Shown piece by piece: positions 16,108 through 23,769 of a stretch of 30,482 nt of DNA. Within the stretch, counting starts at the first letter, position 1, and the number at the start of each line of letters is the position of its first letter. The notes under the pieces were generated by a model. It saw nothing but the letters and a program-made list of their open reading frames with translations. It was not told where the DNA came from and did not search any database. This stretch comes from Paucihalobacter sp036825875 (lineage in GTDB: Bacteria; Bacteroidota; Bacteroidia; Flavobacteriales; Flavobacteriaceae), in the NCBI RefSeq assembly GCF_036825875.1, contig NZ_DAISXK010000033.1, positions 1 through 30,482 on the forward strand. The letters run 5' to 3'. Position numbers and translations under genes: made by a program.

Positions 16108-16127
16108 TTCAATGTTAAAACATTGAA
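16108..16127. promoter_or_regulatory. Perfect 20-bp palindrome, candidate operator
   Basis: TTCAATGTT (16108-16116) and AACATTGAA (16119-16127) are exact reverse complements around AA. The site fills much of the 53-bp gap between the DUF1599 gene and the DoxX-like gene on the minus strand. There is no T tract, so an operator is more likely than a terminator. Confidence 0.4.
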
Positions 16128-16130
16128 GCA

Positions 16131-16679
16131 TTAACTGTTATTTCCTTGGTTAAGATGAATTAATGCAAAAACCGCATAATTTATCATATCTTGATAATTG
16201 GCATCAATTCCTTCACTAACTAAGGTTTTACCTTTATTATTTTCGATTTGCTTCACGCGCAATAATTTTTGTAATATCAGGTCGGTTAAAGAACTCACGC
16301 GCATATCGCGCCAGGCTTCTCCGTAGTCGTGATTTTTGTTCAGCATTAAAGTTTTGGTTTCGTCAAGATGCTTATCGTACAGTTTCAGGGCGTCATCCAG
16401 ATTTAAATCGGGCTGATCGGCAATACCCATTTCAATTTGAATTAGTGCCATAATGCTATAATTGATGATGCCTATGAATTCACTTTGTTCTCCTTCAGCA
16501 ACCTTACTTATGCCGTTTTGTTGTAAACTTCTAATGCGCTGTGCTTTGATAAAAATTTGATCGGTAAGTGATGGCAATCGCAATATGCGCCAAGCACTAC
16601 CATAATCTTTCATCTTTTTTTCAAACAGCGAACGGCAACTAATAATAACATCGTCATACTGTTGTGAGGTTTGTTGCAT
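16131..16679 (-). CDS. DUF1599 / nucleotide-modification-associated domain 1 protein, internally duplicated
   Basis: This 182-residue protein consists of two copies of one unit, at about 15-85 and 105-178. Each has a DYGxAWR block (KDYGSAWRILRLPSLTDQI and HDYGEAWRDMRVSSLTDLI), a basic helix with R(I/V)(R/K)xxxxN, and an INY(S/A)xxALIxxx ending. This is DUF1599, whose members are associated with nucleotide modification by genomic context; the reaction is unknown. It is transcribed divergently from folP across a 171-bp gap, a layout I recall from many Bacteroidota genomes. No signal peptide or membrane segment is seen. Confidence 0.8.
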   Translation of the reverse strand: MQQTSQQYDDVIISCRSLFEKKMKDYGSAWRILRLPSLTDQIFIKAQRIRSLQQNGISKVAEGEQSEFIGIINYSIMALIQIEMGIADQPDLNLDDALKLYDKHLDETKTLMLNKNHDYGEAWRDMRVSSLTDLILQKLLRVKQIENNKGKTLVSEGIDANYQDMINYAVFALIHLNQGNNS

Positions 16680-16850
16680 GCGAAACGTTTATTTTTGCGT
16701 AAATTTCGCATAAATTAGTTGAAAGTTCAAAGATTTAGATGATTATTGAGTATTAAAATTAATAATTAATTCCAAAGTATAAGCTTCATTTTATATCTTA
16801 AGACTTGTGTTTTGTAGCTTTCTCTTTTTTAAATTTTAAATTTTTCAAAC

Positions 16851-17678
16851 TTGAATATCAACTGTAACGGGCAACTTATCGATTTAACTACACCCAAAAT
16901 TATGGGTGTACTTAATTTAACGCCAGACTCATTTTACGATGGTGGAAAATATAAAGACACAGCTTCCATCTTGAAAACCGTGGCTACTATGCTGGAACAA
17001 GGTGCGACGTTTATTGATGTTGGAGGCTACAGCTCGAAGCCTGGAGCCGATTTTGTTTCGGAATTTGAAGAACTAAATCGTGTGATTGGTGTTGTGAAAC
17101 TTTTGATTGAAGAATTTCCAAATTGTCTAATTTCCATAGACACATTCAGAAGTAAAGTAGCCGAAGCAGCGGTTAAGCAAGGCGCGGTTATGGTAAATGA
17201 TATTTCGGCGGGAATTTTAGATGATAATATGATAGCCACCATCTCCAAGCTTAAAGTTCCATATATCATGATGCACATGCGTGGCACGCCACAAACCATG
17301 ACACAGCTCACCGATTATGACCATTTAATCAAAGACATAATTGCCTATTTCGGTGAACGCTTGCAACTAACAAAATTACAAGGAATTGCGGACATTATTA
17401 TAGATCCAGGTTTCGGTTTTGCCAAATCGATACAACAAAACTTTGAACTTCTCAGTCAGCTTGAATTGCTTCAAATAGTTGATAAACCAATATTAGTTGG
17501 GGTATCGAGAAAATCTATGATTTACAAAACGCTTCAAACATCACCAGAACATGCCTTAAATGGCACAACTGCATTAAATATGATTGCCTTAGAAAAAGGC
17601 GCCAATATTTTAAGAGTTCATGACGTTAAAGAAGCAATGGAATGTGTCACACTTTACAACCAATTACACAAACAATGA
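16851..17678 (+). CDS. folP: Dihydropteroate synthase
   Basis: This 275-residue folate enzyme condenses p-aminobenzoate with hydroxymethyldihydropterin pyrophosphate. Signatures in order: IMGVLNLTPDSFYDGG (17-32), IDVGGYSSKPGA, SIDTFRS, VNDISAG, MMHMRGTPQTM, IDPGFGFAKS and LVGVSRKSM. The start is TTG at 16851, since the conserved N-terminus NCNGQLIDL begins there and the frame closes upstream at 16830-16832 with no ATG. Its TGA overlaps the ATG of the following lipoprotein gene (ATGA), so that gene is translationally coupled to it. It is the first gene of a four-gene unit running to 19974. Confidence 0.95.
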   Translation: MNINCNGQLIDLTTPKIMGVLNLTPDSFYDGGKYKDTASILKTVATMLEQGATFIDVGGYSSKPGADFVSEFEELNRVIGVVKLLIEEFPNCLISIDTFRSKVAEAAVKQGAVMVNDISAGILDDNMIATISKLKVPYIMMHMRGTPQTMTQLTDYDHLIKDIIAYFGERLQLTKLQGIADIIIDPGFGFAKSIQQNFELLSQLELLQIVDKPILVGVSRKSMIYKTLQTSPEHALNGTTALNMIALEKGANILRVHDVKEAMECVTLYNQLHKQ

Positions 17679-18364
17679 AAATCATCTTATATATAGCCTG
17701 TTTAATTATGATATTTGGATGCACCGACGTTGAAAAAACCATTTTACTTCCAAAAATTCAGGATGCTTTTGTAAACGAAATTACCGATGTATCGCCGGCA
17801 TACATATTTTACGATATAACTAAAAAAGACAGTCTAGAGTTGAACAGAAATAATTTAATTAGTACTACTAATTGGCTTATAAATGTTGATAAACGACATA
17901 AGTTAAACAAAGCTATTCCGTCAATTGTGGTACTTCAAAACAAAAAACGAGATGCCAAAATGCACAAAAACGAATCCGCAAGAAATTATTTTACTTGCAA
18001 CGATATAAGCAAGCAAACGCTTGGTTTTATTGATTTCACAGAGGTGTATTACAAATTTGAAGCTATGAACAGTTACATATCGAACTTGGGTATTAACGAT
18101 TCGATTAATGAAAAAGTGGTGATTGAATTTAATCCAGAAAATGAAATCAATATTTATTATCCATCACAACATCAATTAAAATTTAAAGGTAACTTAAACG
18201 AGATTCTCGAAAAAGAAGTTTTTAAAAATGCCCAAAGTGACATGATTTATTTGGCCTTCAATGGGAATTTAAGCTTTCAAGAATACATCACTGCTAAAAG
18301 GAAAATTGAAGTTTTTTCCGAAAATAAAGTGACTATTGCAAATACGGAATACATTATCAATTAA
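17675..18364 (+). CDS. Small predicted lipoprotein in the folP-cdaA operon
   Basis: This 229-residue protein has an N-terminal lipoprotein signal MKIILYIACLIMIFGC (lipobox IFGC, cysteine at about residue 16). The remainder is soluble and rich in Lys, Asn and Ile, with no family I recognise. The start is the ATG at 17675, which overlaps the folP TGA; an upstream in-frame ATG at 17642 would bury the signal peptide. It ends 33 nt before the TTG start of cdaA. Position between folP and the diadenylate cyclase suggests a link to envelope or c-di-AMP functions, but this is context only. Confidence 0.7.
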   Translation: MKIILYIACLIMIFGCTDVEKTILLPKIQDAFVNEITDVSPAYIFYDITKKDSLELNRNNLISTTNWLINVDKRHKLNKAIPSIVVLQNKKRDAKMHKNESARNYFTCNDISKQTLGFIDFTEVYYKFEAMNSYISNLGINDSINEKVVIEFNPENEINIYYPSQHQLKFKGNLNEILEKEVFKNAQSDMIYLAFNGNLSFQEYITAKRKIEVFSENKVTIANTEYIIN

Positions 18365-18397
18365 TTAAATTTTCTACATTTACAAAAAAGCCAGCCA

Positions 18398-19180
18398 TTG
18401 GATACATTTAAAGCTTGGGATTTTGGAGTAATTGATTTTTTAGATGTCATCTTAGTTGCCATCTTACTCTATTATGTTTACCGACTTATCAAAGGCACCG
18501 TCGCCATCAATATTTTTATCGGAATTATCATTCTCTATTTCGTTTGGAAACTCACAGAGTTTTTAAATATGGAATTGCTCAATACCATTTTTGGAGGCTT
18601 TATGAAGGTAGGAATTATTGCCTTAATTGTCGTATTTCAACCAGAAATCAGAAAATTTTTACTAATGGTAGGCTCCACCAATATTGCTGGAAAAGGAAAA
18701 TTTCTCAGCAATTTAAAATTTGTCAAGAATGAAACTCTCAATGAAACAAATGTTGAAGAATTGGTGAAGGCTTGCAGTAAAATGGGTAGCTCTCGAACCG
18801 GTGCATTGATAGTGCTCGAACGCAATAACAATTTAGATTTTTTATTGGCTACGGGTGATGAAACCAATATAAATGTATCGCAAGCCATTATTGAAAGTAT
18901 CTTTTTTAAAAACAGTCCGCTACACGACGGCGCCATCATTATTGCAAACAAAGTGGTTAAGGCTACACGTGTAATTCTTCCGGTTAACATGGAAAAAAAC
19001 ATACCGGAGCATTTTGGCCTTAGACATCGCGCGGCAATTGGCATCACTGAAAAAACCGATGCCTTGGCATTGGTAGTTAGTGAAGAATCCGGACAAATTT
19101 CATATATTCGAAATGGTGAATTTTCAATTTTTAAAGACACCGCGGAATTGATTCAAAAAATTAAAGCAGATTTAACTTAA
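18398..19180 (+). CDS. cdaA: Diadenylate cyclase CdaA (c-di-AMP synthase)
   Basis: This 260-residue membrane enzyme makes c-di-AMP from two ATP. Three membrane helices (about 12-30, 36-52, 69-82) lead to the DisA_N/DAC catalytic domain, with DGA at 177-179 (SPLHDGAII) and RHR at 209-211 (GLRHRAA). The start is TTG at 18398: it precedes the first helix, the frame runs back to the lipoprotein stop without ATG or GTG, and the next ATG lies after helix 2. An imperfect -7 match (TACATTTA, 18375-18382) could provide a separate promoter. No CdaR or GlmM gene is adjacent, unlike in Firmicutes. The last base of its TAA is the first base of the next gene. Confidence 0.92.
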   Translation: MDTFKAWDFGVIDFLDVILVAILLYYVYRLIKGTVAINIFIGIIILYFVWKLTEFLNMELLNTIFGGFMKVGIIALIVVFQPEIRKFLLMVGSTNIAGKGKFLSNLKFVKNETLNETNVEELVKACSKMGSSRTGALIVLERNNNLDFLLATGDETNINVSQAIIESIFFKNSPLHDGAIIIANKVVKATRVILPVNMEKNIPEHFGLRHRAAIGITEKTDALALVVSEESGQISYIRNGEFSIFKDTAELIQKIKADLT

Positions 19181-19974
19181 TGCATTGCAAAAATTGCCAT
19201 ACAGAATTACATCCTAACGCAGATTTCTGTTATAACTGCGGCGCAAAAGTGATAAGAAATAGGCTCACTCTAAAGAATTTGATGATTCATTTAGGGGAGA
19301 CTTTTTTTAATTATGATAATAAATTATTAAGAACATTCATTGACCTATTTAAAAAACCTGAAGCAGTTATTGGTTCTTATGTTGATGGTGTACGAATGCG
19401 TTATGTAAATCCATTAAACTTCTTTGGAGTATCATTAACCCTTAGTGGTTTATCTACCCTTATCATTCAAAAGTTTTATTTAGAATATTTAGATTATTCC
19501 CAAATATTCAACCTTGAAATGTATAGCAATGAAGCTGCACAATTCCTGGAAAATTCTGCAAATATTGCATTAGAATTTGGTTCCTTAATACTTTCGGCAA
19601 TGATTCCTTTTATGGCAATTATATCAATTATTGTCTTTTACAATAAACGCTATAATTTCACAGAACATCTTATAATATACCTTTACAGTATGTCTGCCAT
19701 TACAATTCTATCAGTTTTTGTTGGACAAATGCTACTTTTCAGTGTGCCGGAATACTATGTGAATTGTATATATTATGTTTATTTGTTTATGTTTTTTTAT
19801 TATGTGTACAGTTTACAGCGCGTTTTTGAACTCAATATCAAACAACTTATTTTAAAAACATTACTGTTTTTAATTCTGTTTTTTATTTTTTATCTCGGGT
19901 TTTCAATAATAGCTGCAATCTACATGCTCTCAACAGGAATTATTAACCTACAAGATTTTGCGCCGCCTTCGTAA
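19180..19974 (+). CDS. DUF3667 zinc-ribbon membrane protein
   Basis: This 264-residue protein has an N-terminal zinc ribbon with CxxC pairs at C3/C6 and C17/C20. A conserved cytoplasmic segment follows (LLRTFIDLFKKPEAVIGSYVDGVRMRYVNPLNFF), and then about five membrane helices to the C-terminus. This is the DUF3667 architecture, common in Bacteroidota and without an assigned function. Its ATG overlaps the cdaA stop codon by 1 nt, which implies translational coupling and perhaps a role connected with c-di-AMP. The 3' end overlaps the convergent ABC exporter gene by 32 bp. Confidence 0.78.
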   Translation: MHCKNCHTELHPNADFCYNCGAKVIRNRLTLKNLMIHLGETFFNYDNKLLRTFIDLFKKPEAVIGSYVDGVRMRYVNPLNFFGVSLTLSGLSTLIIQKFYLEYLDYSQIFNLEMYSNEAAQFLENSANIALEFGSLILSAMIPFMAIISIIVFYNKRYNFTEHLIIYLYSMSAITILSVFVGQMLLFSVPEYYVNCIYYVYLFMFFYYVYSLQRVFELNIKQLILKTLLFLILFFIFYLGFSIIAAIYMLSTGIINLQDFAPPS

Positions 19975-21718
19975 ATTGCACTTCGTATAAGTTTTTGTAA
20001 TAACCGTTTTCCTTTTCAAGTAAGACTTGATGCGTGCCTTGTTCAACAATTTCACCTGCATCCATCACTAATATTTTATCGGCTTTTTGTATAGTAGCCA
20101 ATCGGTGTGCTATCACGATAGAAGTTCTGCCTTTGGTAATTTTTTCGGTAGCCTTTTGAATTAATTGCTCTGAATAGGCATCTACGGATGAGGTTGCTTC
20201 GTCTAAAACAAGGATACTTGGGTTGGTAACGTAGGCTCTTAAAAACGAAATGAGCTGCTTTTGACCTGATGATAACATCACCCCACGCTCCTTTACATTA
20301 TATTGATAGCCATTAGGTAGGCTCATAATAAACTCATGTATACCAATATCTTTTGCCGCTTGAATTACTTCTTCTTCCGTAATCGCATCATTTTTTAGGG
20401 TGATATTATTCATAATAGTGTCAGCAAACAAAAATACATCCTGCAATACAACTGCTATCTGGCGTCTCAGCGACGATAAGGTATAGGTTTTTATATTGGT
20501 GCCATCTACTAGAATTTGGCCACCATCAATATCGTAAAAGCGGCTCAATAAGTTGATTACCGTTGATTTACCCGCACCAGTAGCACCAACAATAGCAATG
20601 GTTTGTCCCGAATTGGCCTCAAATGAAATGCCTTTTAAAACCTTTTCGTCTGAAACATAAGAGAATTCCACCTGTTTAAAAGTAATATCTCCTTTAAAAT
20701 GCGGTGCTTGTTGGGTTCCTAGGTCATCAATTTGCGAAGAAGTATCTAAGACCTTAAACACGCGATCGGCCGCCACCATTCCCATTTGTAAAGTGTTGAA
20801 TTTATTGGCAATTTGGTTGAGTGGTCTGTACATCATCGGAATAAACATGATAAATGCCATTAAATGTCCTAATGTTGCTGTTTCATTTAAAATTACTTGA
20901 AGTCCGCCAACCCAAATCACCGCGCCCATAGTGATAGATGATAAAAATTCAGCAATTGGAAAAAATATAGAATTATACCAAACTGTTTTAAGCCATCCTT
21001 TTTTGTGACGTTCGTTTATAACTTTGAAATTTTCGTATTCGGTAGCTTCTCTTGAAAACAGTTGTAGAATTTTCATTCCTGTAACGCGTTCTTGTACAAA
21101 TGAGTTGAGGTTAGAGACCTCGGTGCGTACCTCTTCAAACGCGCGTTTCATGTATTTTTGAAAAATCTTTGTAGCATATAAAACAATTGGCAGTGTAATG
21201 AAAACAATCAAACTCAGCTTCCAATTCATATAAAACATAAAACCACCTACAATCAGCATTTTAAGTATATCACTAAAAATCATAAATAAGCCTTCGCCAA
21301 AAATATCGGCAATACGTTCCATATCGGTAACGGCTCTGGTGATTAAAACGCCAACGGATGAGTTGTTAAAATATTTCATTTTAAAACTCATCATATGCTC
21401 AAAAAGCTTTATTCTGATGTCTTTCACCACGGTTTGCCCAAGCCAAGAAGCGTAATAAATAAAGAAAAGATTACAAACTACTTCTAATACTAAAAGCGCA
21501 ATCATAACCACAACTAATAGCACAAAGCCCGTGTATTGCTTTTCTGCAACTTGCTCATCAATAGCTATCTGCAACACATAAGGTCTAGCAGCGCCAAAAA
21601 GTGCTAAGCCAATTACTAGTGATAAGGACATTACAAATACAAGCTTATACGGCTTTACAAAATAAAGTAGGCGCTTAAAAAGCATGGTGTCAAATACACT
21701 ATTTGAAGTATCTCGCAT
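19943..21718 (-). CDS. MsbA-like ABC exporter (fused membrane and ATPase domains)
   Basis: This 591-residue half-transporter works as a homo- or heterodimer in the inner membrane. Six helices occupy about residues 22-300. The ATPase has Walker A GATGAGKST (378-386), the Q-loop glutamine at 426, signature LSSGQ (482-486), Walker B ILVLDEATS (502-510) and H-loop histidine 538. Similarity is to the MsbA/lipid and multidrug exporter group; the cargo is not evident. It follows truA by 3 nt on the same strand, so the two are co-transcribed. It overlaps the DUF3667 gene tail-to-tail with no terminator between them. Confidence 0.9.
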   Translation of the reverse strand: MRDTSNSVFDTMLFKRLLYFVKPYKLVFVMSLSLVIGLALFGAARPYVLQIAIDEQVAEKQYTGFVLLVVVMIALLVLEVVCNLFFIYYASWLGQTVVKDIRIKLFEHMMSFKMKYFNNSSVGVLITRAVTDMERIADIFGEGLFMIFSDILKMLIVGGFMFYMNWKLSLIVFITLPIVLYATKIFQKYMKRAFEEVRTEVSNLNSFVQERVTGMKILQLFSREATEYENFKVINERHKKGWLKTVWYNSIFFPIAEFLSSITMGAVIWVGGLQVILNETATLGHLMAFIMFIPMMYRPLNQIANKFNTLQMGMVAADRVFKVLDTSSQIDDLGTQQAPHFKGDITFKQVEFSYVSDEKVLKGISFEANSGQTIAIVGATGAGKSTVINLLSRFYDIDGGQILVDGTNIKTYTLSSLRRQIAVVLQDVFLFADTIMNNITLKNDAITEEEVIQAAKDIGIHEFIMSLPNGYQYNVKERGVMLSSGQKQLISFLRAYVTNPSILVLDEATSSVDAYSEQLIQKATEKITKGRTSIVIAHRLATIQKADKILVMDAGEIVEQGTHQVLLEKENGYYKNLYEVQFTKAAQNLVG

Positions 21719-21721
21719 TGG

Positions 21722-22471
21722 TTAGAGCTTGAGTTTGATTTGTTCAGGATAATTGATATGTGTTAAATAAAGTCCGCAAGCTGGTGCCGAAAATCCAGCT
21801 TCACTCCTATCTTTTGAATTAATAATTTGATGCAATTGCTCTAAACTGGTTTTACCTAAGCCTATATTCATCATTGTTCCTACAATCGCTCTCACCATAT
21901 TCCGTAAAAATCTATCAGCCGTTATGGTAAAAATTAAGAATCCATCTTCTGCGGTCCAATAGGCTTCAGAGATTTCGCAATAATACGTTTTTACATCGGT
22001 ATGTGTTTTAGAAAAGCATTGAAAATCTTTATGGTTTAATAATAATTTAGAAGCTTTGTTCATGTTATCTATATTTAAGGCCAATGACATTTCATAGGCC
22101 AGACCATTGGCGAACGGATTTTTTTGTTGAGCAATTTTATAATGATACGTTCTGCTTATGGCGTCAAATCTAGCATGCGCATTGGCATTAACTTCATAAA
22201 TATTATAAATTACAATATCGTCTGGTAAATATGAATTCAATTTAAAAACCAATGAAGTGATATCAAAAACTCCAACAGCATCAAAATGCGCCACCATTTG
22301 CAATGCATGTACACCTGCATCTGTGCGGCCGGCACCGACAATTGTAGTTGGATTTTGTAGCAAAACCGACAATGCCCGTTCAATAGTTTCTTGAACTGAA
22401 ACAGCATTAGGCTGGTTTTGCCACCCGTGATATTTAGTGCCATTATAAGCTAAGTCTATAAAGTACCTCAA
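21722..22471 (-). CDS. truA: tRNA pseudouridine synthase A
   Basis: This 249-residue enzyme isomerises uridines 38-40 of the tRNA anticodon stem-loop. The N-terminal FIDLAYNGTKYHGWQ and the catalytic GAGRTDAGVHA with nucleophile D51 are intact. The C-terminal FLRNMVRAIVGTMM segment is also typical. Length is normal. It is transcribed from a minus-strand -7 element at 22501-22508, back to back with the phosphoesterase promoter, and continues into the ABC exporter. Confidence 0.95.
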   Translation of the reverse strand: MRYFIDLAYNGTKYHGWQNQPNAVSVQETIERALSVLLQNPTTIVGAGRTDAGVHALQMVAHFDAVGVFDITSLVFKLNSYLPDDIVIYNIYEVNANAHARFDAISRTYHYKIAQQKNPFANGLAYEMSLALNIDNMNKASKLLLNHKDFQCFSKTHTDVKTYYCEISEAYWTAEDGFLIFTITADRFLRNMVRAIVGTMMNIGLGKTSLEQLHQIINSKDRSEAGFSAPACGLYLTHINYPEQIKLKL

Positions 22472-22497
22472 GTTTTAAGTGTAATTTTGAAAACAAT

Positions 22498-22521
22498 GCA
22501 CAAAGATAGATAGATTTGTGC
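22498..22521. promoter_or_regulatory. Back-to-back divergent promoters within a palindrome
   Basis: On the minus strand TATCTTTG (22508-22501) serves truA, and on the plus strand TAGATTTG (22511-22518) serves the phosphoesterase gene. Both match TAnnTTTG and are only 2 bp apart. The two sit inside an inverted repeat with arms GCACAAA and TTTGTGC. Confidence 0.55.
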
Positions 22522-22545
22522 AAGCTATTTTTTAAGAATTGTTAA

Positions 22546-23037
22546 ATGACAAAAATATTACTTCTTTCGGATACGCACAGTTATATTGATGACATGGTGA
22601 TTAAGCATATAAAGAATGCTGATGAAGTTTGGCATGCTGGTGATATTGGAGACTTAAAAGTTACTGAAGCCATTAAAAAATTAAAACCTTTAAGAGCTGT
22701 ATACGGCAATATTGACGGTAGCGAAGCGAGATTAGAATTCCCCGAGACAATCCGATTTATGTGCGAAAATGTTGAAGTTTTAATTACTCATATTGGTGGC
22801 TATCCCGGCAGATACAATCCTAAAATTAGACCAGTACTACAATCGCAACCACCAAAACTGTTTATTTGTGGTCATTCACATATTTTAAAGGTAATGCCAG
22901 ATAAAAAACTAAATTTATTACATATGAATCCTGGTGCAATCGGCATTTATGGATTCCATCAGGTGAGAACGATGTTGCGATTTACTATTGATGGCAGCAA
23001 AATTGATAATTTAGAAGTGATAGAGATTAAGCGGTAA
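22546..23037 (+). CDS. YfcE/MJ0936-family metallophosphoesterase
   Basis: This 163-residue calcineurin-like phosphoesterase has the complete dinuclear metal motif set: LLSDTHS (D8, H10), HAGDIGD, YGNIDG, ITHIGG and CGHSH near residue 107. The small single-domain family is usually annotated as YfcE or Vps29-like phosphodiesterase. Its natural substrate is unknown. It is transcribed alone from the divergent promoter shared with truA and ends at a bidirectional terminator at 23087-23114. Confidence 0.88.
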   Translation: MTKILLLSDTHSYIDDMVIKHIKNADEVWHAGDIGDLKVTEAIKKLKPLRAVYGNIDGSEARLEFPETIRFMCENVEVLITHIGGYPGRYNPKIRPVLQSQPPKLFICGHSHILKVMPDKKLNLLHMNPGAIGIYGFHQVRTMLRFTIDGSKIDNLEVIEIKR

Positions 23038-23086
23038 CCAAACAACAATTAATTTTGACATAGTAATTTTCTTTAGTTCAAACAAA

Positions 23087-23114
23087 AAAATCCGAAGCTT
23101 TCACTTCGGATTTT
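23087..23114. terminator. Bidirectional intrinsic terminator
   Basis: AAAATCCGAAG and CTTCGGATTTT pair perfectly over 11 bp with a 6-nt loop. The flanking A run on one side and T run on the other make it work on both strands. It lies between the convergent phosphoesterase and DUF4293 genes. Confidence 0.85.
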
Positions 23115-23144
23115 CTACGCACTAATACTACTAAGATATAAGGT

Positions 23145-23555
23145 TTATCGCAATCTCTCAACAGATTTTACGAGATCTTCATCCTTTTTAATAGCCTTAT
23201 TAGCTAAGACAATAAAAACGATAGAAACCAAAGGAAGAACCATCCCAATACCTTTCTCAGAAACCGCCGTTTCTCCAGATAATGTTTGTGATTGATATAC
23301 AATGAATCCTAGTAAAACAAAGTTTAATATGATATTTAGTCGTCCCAATACAAATTGAGATTTCCTGTCTTTAAATTTTAAAATTGCAACAATCGAAATT
23401 AATGCGGATACTAAAAACATTAACAACATCGTCATATTCTGCTGCGCAAACAACAATTCCCCAGATGCCGTCGTCCACATTGAAAACACAAAAATTAAAA
23501 TACCTGAAACTACGGCAGCTAAGGCTAAATATAGTGTTTGAATGCGTTGTATCAC
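23145..23555 (-). CDS. DUF4293 membrane protein
   Basis: This 136-residue protein has four membrane helices and starts MIQRIQTLYL, typical of DUF4293, a Bacteroidota family of unknown function often encoded beside rho. It is divergent from rho across a 214-bp gap. A minus-strand match to TAnnTTTG (TAATTTTG, 23586-23579) could be its -7 element, giving a leader under 20 nt. Its 3' end meets the bidirectional terminator at 23087-23114. Confidence 0.85.
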   Translation of the reverse strand: MIQRIQTLYLALAAVVSGILIFVFSMWTTASGELLFAQQNMTMLLMFLVSALISIVAILKFKDRKSQFVLGRLNIILNFVLLGFIVYQSQTLSGETAVSEKGIGMVLPLVSIVFIVLANKAIKKDEDLVKSVERLR

Positions 23556-23769
23556 TGAAATTACATTAATTTGGATAGCAAAATTAACAGATTATTTTGA
23601 ATGAATAGCTTAATTTAAAATAAAATTGTATTATTGCATAAGTATTGTAGCGCATTTGATTAGCCCAGTATCATAATCTTCAATTTATTCAGATTTATTC
23701 AATTATTTTTTACTCAAAAATTTAGGTGTAAATCTTTATTATTTTATAATTAATATCATTCGCATATTC

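Noticed and set aside
17642..17674. Eleven-residue extension of the lipoprotein gene into folP
   Set aside because: It would place hydrophilic residues ahead of the signal peptide; the ATG overlapping the folP stop is better.
18637..19140. Minus-strand 167-residue frame
   Set aside because: Lies wholly inside cdaA, whose catalytic motifs fix the true frame.
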